Shown here one piece after another: positions 60,304-64,000 of a stretch of DNA of 64,000 bases. Positions within the stretch are counted from its first letter, which is position 1; each line of letters opens with the position of its first letter. A program made the position numbers and the translations under genes. The notes below the pieces were generated by a model, which saw only the letters and a program-made list of their open reading frames with translations, was not told the origin of the DNA and ran no database searches. Source of the DNA: Ornithinimicrobium avium (GTDB taxonomy: Bacteria > Actinomycetota > Actinomycetes > Actinomycetales > Dermatophilaceae); the NCBI RefSeq assembly GCF_003351765.1, contig NZ_CP031229.1, positions 2,728,001 through 2,792,000 of the forward strand, in the 5' to 3' direction.

Positions 60304-62007
60304 ATGGAGCGCCAAGTCTTGCCAACGGAGCAGTCTTCCGCCCCCGCAGCCCCGGAGCCGTCCCGCCGCGACACCGGCCTGGACCCGACACCGACCGGCA
60401 TCACCGTGCGGGAGGCCCTCGCCCTCGACGTCCTGGCGGGCGCCACCGTCCTCGCCGGCGCGCAGGGCCTGGACCGCCTCGTCACCCGGGTCAACGTCAT
60501 GGAGGTGCCCGACGTCCTGCCCTGGGTCCGGCCCGACGAGCTGCTGCTGACCACCGGATACCCGCTGCGCCAGCACGGGGACCTCGTGGCGTGGGTGCGC
60601 GCGCTCGACGCACGCGGGCTGGCCGGGGTGGCGGTCAAGCTCCACCGCTACGTCGACCGGCTGCCCCCGGAGGCGCTCGCCGAGGCCGACCGGCTCGGCC
60701 TGCCGGTCCTCGCGCTCCCCGAGGAGCTGGGTTTCGACGACGTCATGAACACCGTGCTCACCCTCGTCCTCAACCGGCGCGCCGTCACCCTCGCCCGCGC
60801 CGAGCAGGTGCTCGACGACCTCGTCGGCGTCGTCATCTCCGGCGGCGACCTGGACCGGGTCTGCGAGGGCATGGTCCGCCACCTGGCCGAGGCCGCCCTG
60901 GTGACCTCGATGGACGGCCGGGTCCTCGCGCGGGCGGCAGCGAGCGAGGAGGTGCTCCAGGCGGTGCTCGCACTGCCGTGCTTCGACCCCACCGGCCGTT
61001 TCCTCGTCGAGGAGGAGGTGCCGGGTGTCTCCGTCGAGCACGAGGACCTGCACCGCATGGTCGCCCGGATCCCCGGCGGGGCCAGCGACCTGGGCCGACT
61101 GGTGCTGGTGCGCAGCAGCCGGTTCGCCGCCGAGGACCGGCACGTGGTCGTGCCGGCGACGACCGCGGCCGCCCTGGCCATCACCAAGCAGCAGGCGGTC
61201 GCGGCCGTGGAGGCGCGCTACCGCGCTGACTTCCTGCGCGACGCGCTGCTCGGCCGCGCGGGCACGCCCGACCGGGTCCTGACCCACGCCGCCGACCTCG
61301 GGTGGGACCTGGACCAGCCGCTCGCCGTGGTCGTCGCCGAGGTCGACGGGCCCACCGAGCACGAGGGTCTGGCCGAGCCCGAGCGCTTCCGGGCCGCCTG
61401 GCGCGGGGCCGCGGCCACCGACGACCCGACCACCGCGGTGGCCGGCTTCAGCCAGGAGGTCGTGCTGCTGCTGGGCGTCCCCGCCGAGGCCGAGCCGGCC
61501 CAGGTGACCGAGCGCGTGAGCGCCATGGCCCGGCAGGTGCACGGCCTCGGTGGCGGCGGCCGCCGGACCTTCTGCACCGGCATCTCCCGGACCCTCACCG
61601 ACGTGGCCGACCTCCCGCGGGCCTACGCCGAGGCGCGCAAGGCCGTCCAGGTCGGGCGCCGGCTGCACGGCCCGCGGGCGACGACCCACTTCGACGCGCT
61701 GGGCGTCTTCCGGCTGCTCTCCCAGATCGAGGGCCGGGAGGAGGTCGACAGCTTCGTCGCCGAGACGCTCGGCCCGCTCGCGGCCGGCGGCGACCCCGAC
61801 GCGGAGGACCTGCTCCATACCCTCACCGTGCTGCTGGACAACAACCTCAACGTGGCCACCACCGCCCGGGCGCTGCACTTCCACTACAACTCGCTGCGCT
61901 ACCGGATCGGCAAGCTGGAGCGGATGCTCGGGCCGTTCACCACCGACCCGCGGCTGCGCTTCGCGATCATGCTCGCCCTCCAGGTGCGCCAGCTGCGCGA
62001 ACCGTGA
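60304..62007 (+). CDS. PucR-family transcriptional activator
   Basis: 567 residues. N-terminal PucR ligand-binding domain (about 33-150) with RVNVMEVPDVLPWVRPDELLL, a central GGDEF-like CdaR region (about 300-410), and the C-terminal HTH_30 with LLHTLTVLLDNNLNVATTARALHFHYNSLRYRI. Known members control purine catabolism. Sits between divergent DUF2877 and the permease. CTTGCC-type words recur at 60268, 60315, 62023 and 62097 around it, possible binding sites. Confidence 0.9.
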   Translation: MERQVLPTEQSSAPAAPEPSRRDTGLDPTPTGITVREALALDVLAGATVLAGAQGLDRLVTRVNVMEVPDVLPWVRPDELLLTTGYPLRQHGDLVAWVRALDARGLAGVAVKLHRYVDRLPPEALAEADRLGLPVLALPEELGFDDVMNTVLTLVLNRRAVTLARAEQVLDDLVGVVISGGDLDRVCEGMVRHLAEAALVTSMDGRVLARAAASEEVLQAVLALPCFDPTGRFLVEEEVPGVSVEHEDLHRMVARIPGGASDLGRLVLVRSSRFAAEDRHVVVPATTAAALAITKQQAVAAVEARYRADFLRDALLGRAGTPDRVLTHAADLGWDLDQPLAVVVAEVDGPTEHEGLAEPERFRAAWRGAAATDDPTTAVAGFSQEVVLLLGVPAEAEPAQVTERVSAMARQVHGLGGGGRRTFCTGISRTLTDVADLPRAYAEARKAVQVGRRLHGPRATTHFDALGVFRLLSQIEGREEVDSFVAETLGPLAAGGDPDAEDLLHTLTVLLDNNLNVATTARALHFHYNSLRYRIGKLERMLGPFTTDPRLRFAIMLALQVRQLREP

Positions 62008-62162
62008 GCCGGGACCGGCAGGTCTTGCCGACGGCAGGGGTGATGCTTCGTCAACAACCACCAGAGTGACAGGTCGACCCCAGCACGTAGTCTCGCCTGG
62101 CAAGGGCGTGTCAGCCACCGTGGCTGAGCAGACGCGCCTGCATCCCACACAGGAGTGGACAC
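62008..62162 (+). promoter_or_regulatory. Permease upstream region
   Basis: 155 nt between pucR and the permease, with CTTGCC/GGCAAG words, and AGGAG 7 nt before ATG 62163. No gene seen; likely promoter region controlled by PucR. Confidence 0.35.
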
Positions 62163-63701
62163 ATGGCCCTTGGATGGAAGCTTCACGGAGACGGCAAGAC
62201 CCTCGGCCCCGGCGACGTGGTCGCGCCCGACGAACGGCTGAGCTGGGGACGCACCGCCGGGCTCGGCGCGCAGCACGTCGTCGCGATGTTCGGCGCGACG
62301 TTCGTCTTCCCGCTGATCATGGGGCTCAACCCCCAGCTGGCGATCATGATGAGCGGCATCGCCACGATCATCTTCCTGCTGATCGTCAACGGCAAGGTCC
62401 CCAGCTACCTGGGTACGTCCGCCGCGTTCGTCGGCGGCGCCGCCGCGGTCTACGCGCAGGGCGGCACGCCCCCGCAGGTGACCGGTGCGATCCTCGTCGC
62501 GGGCGTGGTGCTCGCCCTGGTGGGCGTGTTCATCCACTTCATCGGCGCCGCCGCGCTGACCAAGGTGCTGCCGCCCGTGGTCACCGGCGCGGTCGTCATG
62601 CTCATCGGCTTCAACCTGGCGCCGGTCGTCGCCAACATCTACTGGCCGCAGGACCAGTGGATCGCGCTGGCCACGATGACCGCGACGATCCTGCTGGCCA
62701 CCATCCTCCCCGGCTTCTGGGGCCGCGTCTCGGTCCTCCTCGGCCTCGTCTTCGGGTATGTCGCCTCCTGGCTGGCCGACCTCGCCACCGGTCCGATCAC
62801 CGCCTTCAACGCGGGCACCGGCGAGGTCGACACCCACAACCGGGTCAACTGGGACGGCGTCATGTCCGCCCCGTGGTTCGGCTTCCCGCCGGCGACCGAC
62901 CTGGCCAACGGCGTCGTCGGCTGGCACACGCCGGACATCAAGCTCACCTTCGTGCTGCTCATGCTCCCGGCGGTCATCGCCCTGGTCGCCGAGAACGCCG
63001 GCCACGTCAAGGCCGTCGAGGAGATGACCGGCGCCGACCTCGACCCGATGATGGGCCGGGCCATCGCCGCCGACGGTGTCGGCACGATCATCGCCAGCAG
63101 CGTCGGCGGCTCGCCGACCACCACCTACGCCGAGAACATCGGGGTCATGGCCTCCACCCGCGTCTACTCCACCGCCGCCTACTACGCCGCGGCGCTCGTG
63201 GCGATCGTCTTCGGCCTCTCGCCCAAGTTCGGCGCCCTGGTCTCGGCCGTCCCCGGCGGCGTGCTCGGCGGCATCACCGTGGTCCTCTACGGCATGATCG
63301 GCCTGCTCGGCGCGAAGATCTGGGTGGAGAACCGGGTCGACTTCTCCCGGCCGATCAACCTCGTCCCCGTCGCGGCCGGCATCATCATCGCGATCGGCGA
63401 CACCTCGCTGAACATCACCAGCACCTTCAGCCTGGCCGGCATCGCGTTCGGCACGATCGTGGTCATCACGGCCTACCACCTGGTGGCCTGGCTGATGCCC
63501 GCGTCGATGCGCGACGCCAACTTCGGCACCGCCACCATCGCCTCCCCGCCCGGCATCCAGAGCCTGGACAACCTCGGGTTCGCCGAGGACTACGGCCTGC
63601 GCGGCCGCCGCGTCCTGGGACGGACCGACGACGGTCACCTGATCGTCGAGGACGGCCCCCAGGCCGACGAGGACGGCGAGCGGCCCAGGGTCGACGCCTG
63701 A
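62163..63701 (+). CDS. NCS2 (UraA/xanthine) nucleobase permease
   Basis: 512 residues, about 14 TM helices. Family signatures GLNPQLAIMMSGIATIIF, IALVAENAGHVKAVEEMTG and the core SSVGGSPTTTYAENIGVM (substrate loop) place it with uracil/xanthine transporters; the AEN-GH and Tyr-Ala-Glu-Asn motifs match the UraA branch. Imports uracil or xanthine by H+ symport. Between PucR and the molybdenum hydroxylase subunit. Confidence 0.92.
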   Translation: MALGWKLHGDGKTLGPGDVVAPDERLSWGRTAGLGAQHVVAMFGATFVFPLIMGLNPQLAIMMSGIATIIFLLIVNGKVPSYLGTSAAFVGGAAAVYAQGGTPPQVTGAILVAGVVLALVGVFIHFIGAAALTKVLPPVVTGAVVMLIGFNLAPVVANIYWPQDQWIALATMTATILLATILPGFWGRVSVLLGLVFGYVASWLADLATGPITAFNAGTGEVDTHNRVNWDGVMSAPWFGFPPATDLANGVVGWHTPDIKLTFVLLMLPAVIALVAENAGHVKAVEEMTGADLDPMMGRAIAADGVGTIIASSVGGSPTTTYAENIGVMASTRVYSTAAYYAAALVAIVFGLSPKFGALVSAVPGGVLGGITVVLYGMIGLLGAKIWVENRVDFSRPINLVPVAAGIIIAIGDTSLNITSTFSLAGIAFGTIVVITAYHLVAWLMPASMRDANFGTATIASPPGIQSLDNLGFAEDYGLRGRRVLGRTDDGHLIVEDGPQADEDGERPRVDA

Positions 63702-63713
63702 GCTGATCACGGT

Positions 63714-63742
63714 CGGGCGGGGAGCCACGACCTCCCCGCCCG
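63714..63742. terminator. Hairpin after the permease gene
   Basis: 11-bp perfect stem (63714-63724 with 63732-63742) and 7-nt loop between permease and the next gene; may attenuate expression into the hydroxylase genes. Confidence 0.65.
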
Positions 63743-63815
63743 GCGGTCAGGGCCTCACCGACCAGCACATCGCCCGCCAGCCGTCGAACCCCCGCCAGCA
63801 CCAGGAAGGAGTGAG

Positions 63816-64000
63816 ATGAAGCCGGCACCCTTCGTCTACCACGCACCGCGCGAGCTCGAGGAGGCCCTGGGCCTGCTCGCCGAGCACGGCCACGAGGGCA
63901 AGGTCCTCGCCGGCGGCCAGAGCCTGGTCCCGGTGCTCAACATGCGCCTGGCCGCCCCGGCCCACCTGGTCGACATCAACCGTCTCCCCGGCCTGGACCG
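63816..64000 (+). CDS. Xanthine dehydrogenase/CO dehydrogenase-family FAD subunit (5' part)
   Basis: The first 61 codons of a CoxM-type subunit. The start is MKPAPFVYHAPRELEEAL, followed by VLAGGQSLVPVLNMRLA (FAD diphosphate contact) and LVDINRLPGL. ATG 63816 follows AGGAAGGAG. Small and molybdenum-binding subunits presumably follow outside the window. Likely oxidises a purine or pyrimidine ring. Confidence 0.9.
   Translation, partial: MKPAPFVYHAPRELEEALGLLAEHGHEGKVLAGGQSLVPVLNMRLAAPAHLVDINRLPGLD

Noticed and set aside
1..64000. tRNA, rRNA, CRISPR or insertion-sequence features
   Set aside because: I found no T-loop, spaced direct repeats of CRISPR size, transposase motif or rRNA sequence on either strand.

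Overview
High-GC, densely packed actinobacterial chromosome segment. Evidence for this: GTG starts are frequent, 4-nt ATGA/GTGA gene overlaps are common, and the window carries an NCS2 permease with PucR, a mycothiol-dependent isomerase-type protein, a DUF5709 protein and a heliorhodopsin. Gene content and the heliorhodopsin/photolyase pair suggest the Ornithinimicrobiaceae/Intrasporangiaceae (Ornithinimicrobium-like). That placement is inference, not proof. I saw no tRNA, rRNA, CRISPR array, IS element or complete prophage.

Layout. 0-2.5 kb: end of a DUF2237 gene, a LuxR relic and a frameshifted CPA2 antiporter. 2.5-4 kb: DUF5709 protein and exonuclease III. 4-11.7 kb: aromatic-carotenoid locus, with glycosyltransferase, GGPP synthase and a membrane protein (rightward) meeting P450, crtU, crtT and crtY (leftward). 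11.8-15.6 kb: heterodimeric ABC exporter, one subunit frameshifted. 15.6-17.5 kb: OmpR-type two-component pair. 17.7-33.2 kb: surface region with three secreted proteins carrying cell-wall-binding repeat 2 (CWBR2) modules (a giant multicopper oxidase, a subtilase and a polysaccharide deacetylase), an orphan contractile-sheath-like protein fused to a degenerate AAA+ fragment, and a DUF4097/NarL/histidine-kinase operon (kinase frameshifted). 33.2-34.8 kb: ATP-dependent DNA ligase. 34.9-42.4 kb: TRAP transporter, carboxyltransferase, CoA-transferase, GntR regulator and a mycothiol-dependent enzyme. 42.4-49.7 kb: RelA/SpoT-type synthetase, a Cys-rich HTH regulator divergent from folE and a ferredoxin-reductase-type flavoprotein, a nucleosidase, PadR with a membrane partner, and an acyl-CoA ligase. 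49.9-54.9 kb: barbiturase-family hydrolase, photolyase, heliorhodopsin, YcaQ-type glycosylase and a small NTF2-like protein. 54.9-64 kb: leftward operon DUF2877-FdrA-DUF1116-amidase, divergent from PucR, a uracil/xanthine permease and the start of a molybdenum-hydroxylase FAD subunit.

How parts may work together (inference). The barbiturase, amidase, FdrA/DUF1116/DUF2877 set, PucR, NCS2 permease and molybdenum hydroxylase resemble an oxidative pyrimidine/ureide catabolic system whose malonate product could feed the CoA-transferase/carboxyltransferase/TRAP cluster. The crt genes predict a hydroxylated, glycosylated isorenieratene-type pigment, but crtB and crtI are not here. Three apparent frameshifts all lie in G/C homopolymers, so assembly error must be excluded before calling them pseudogenes.
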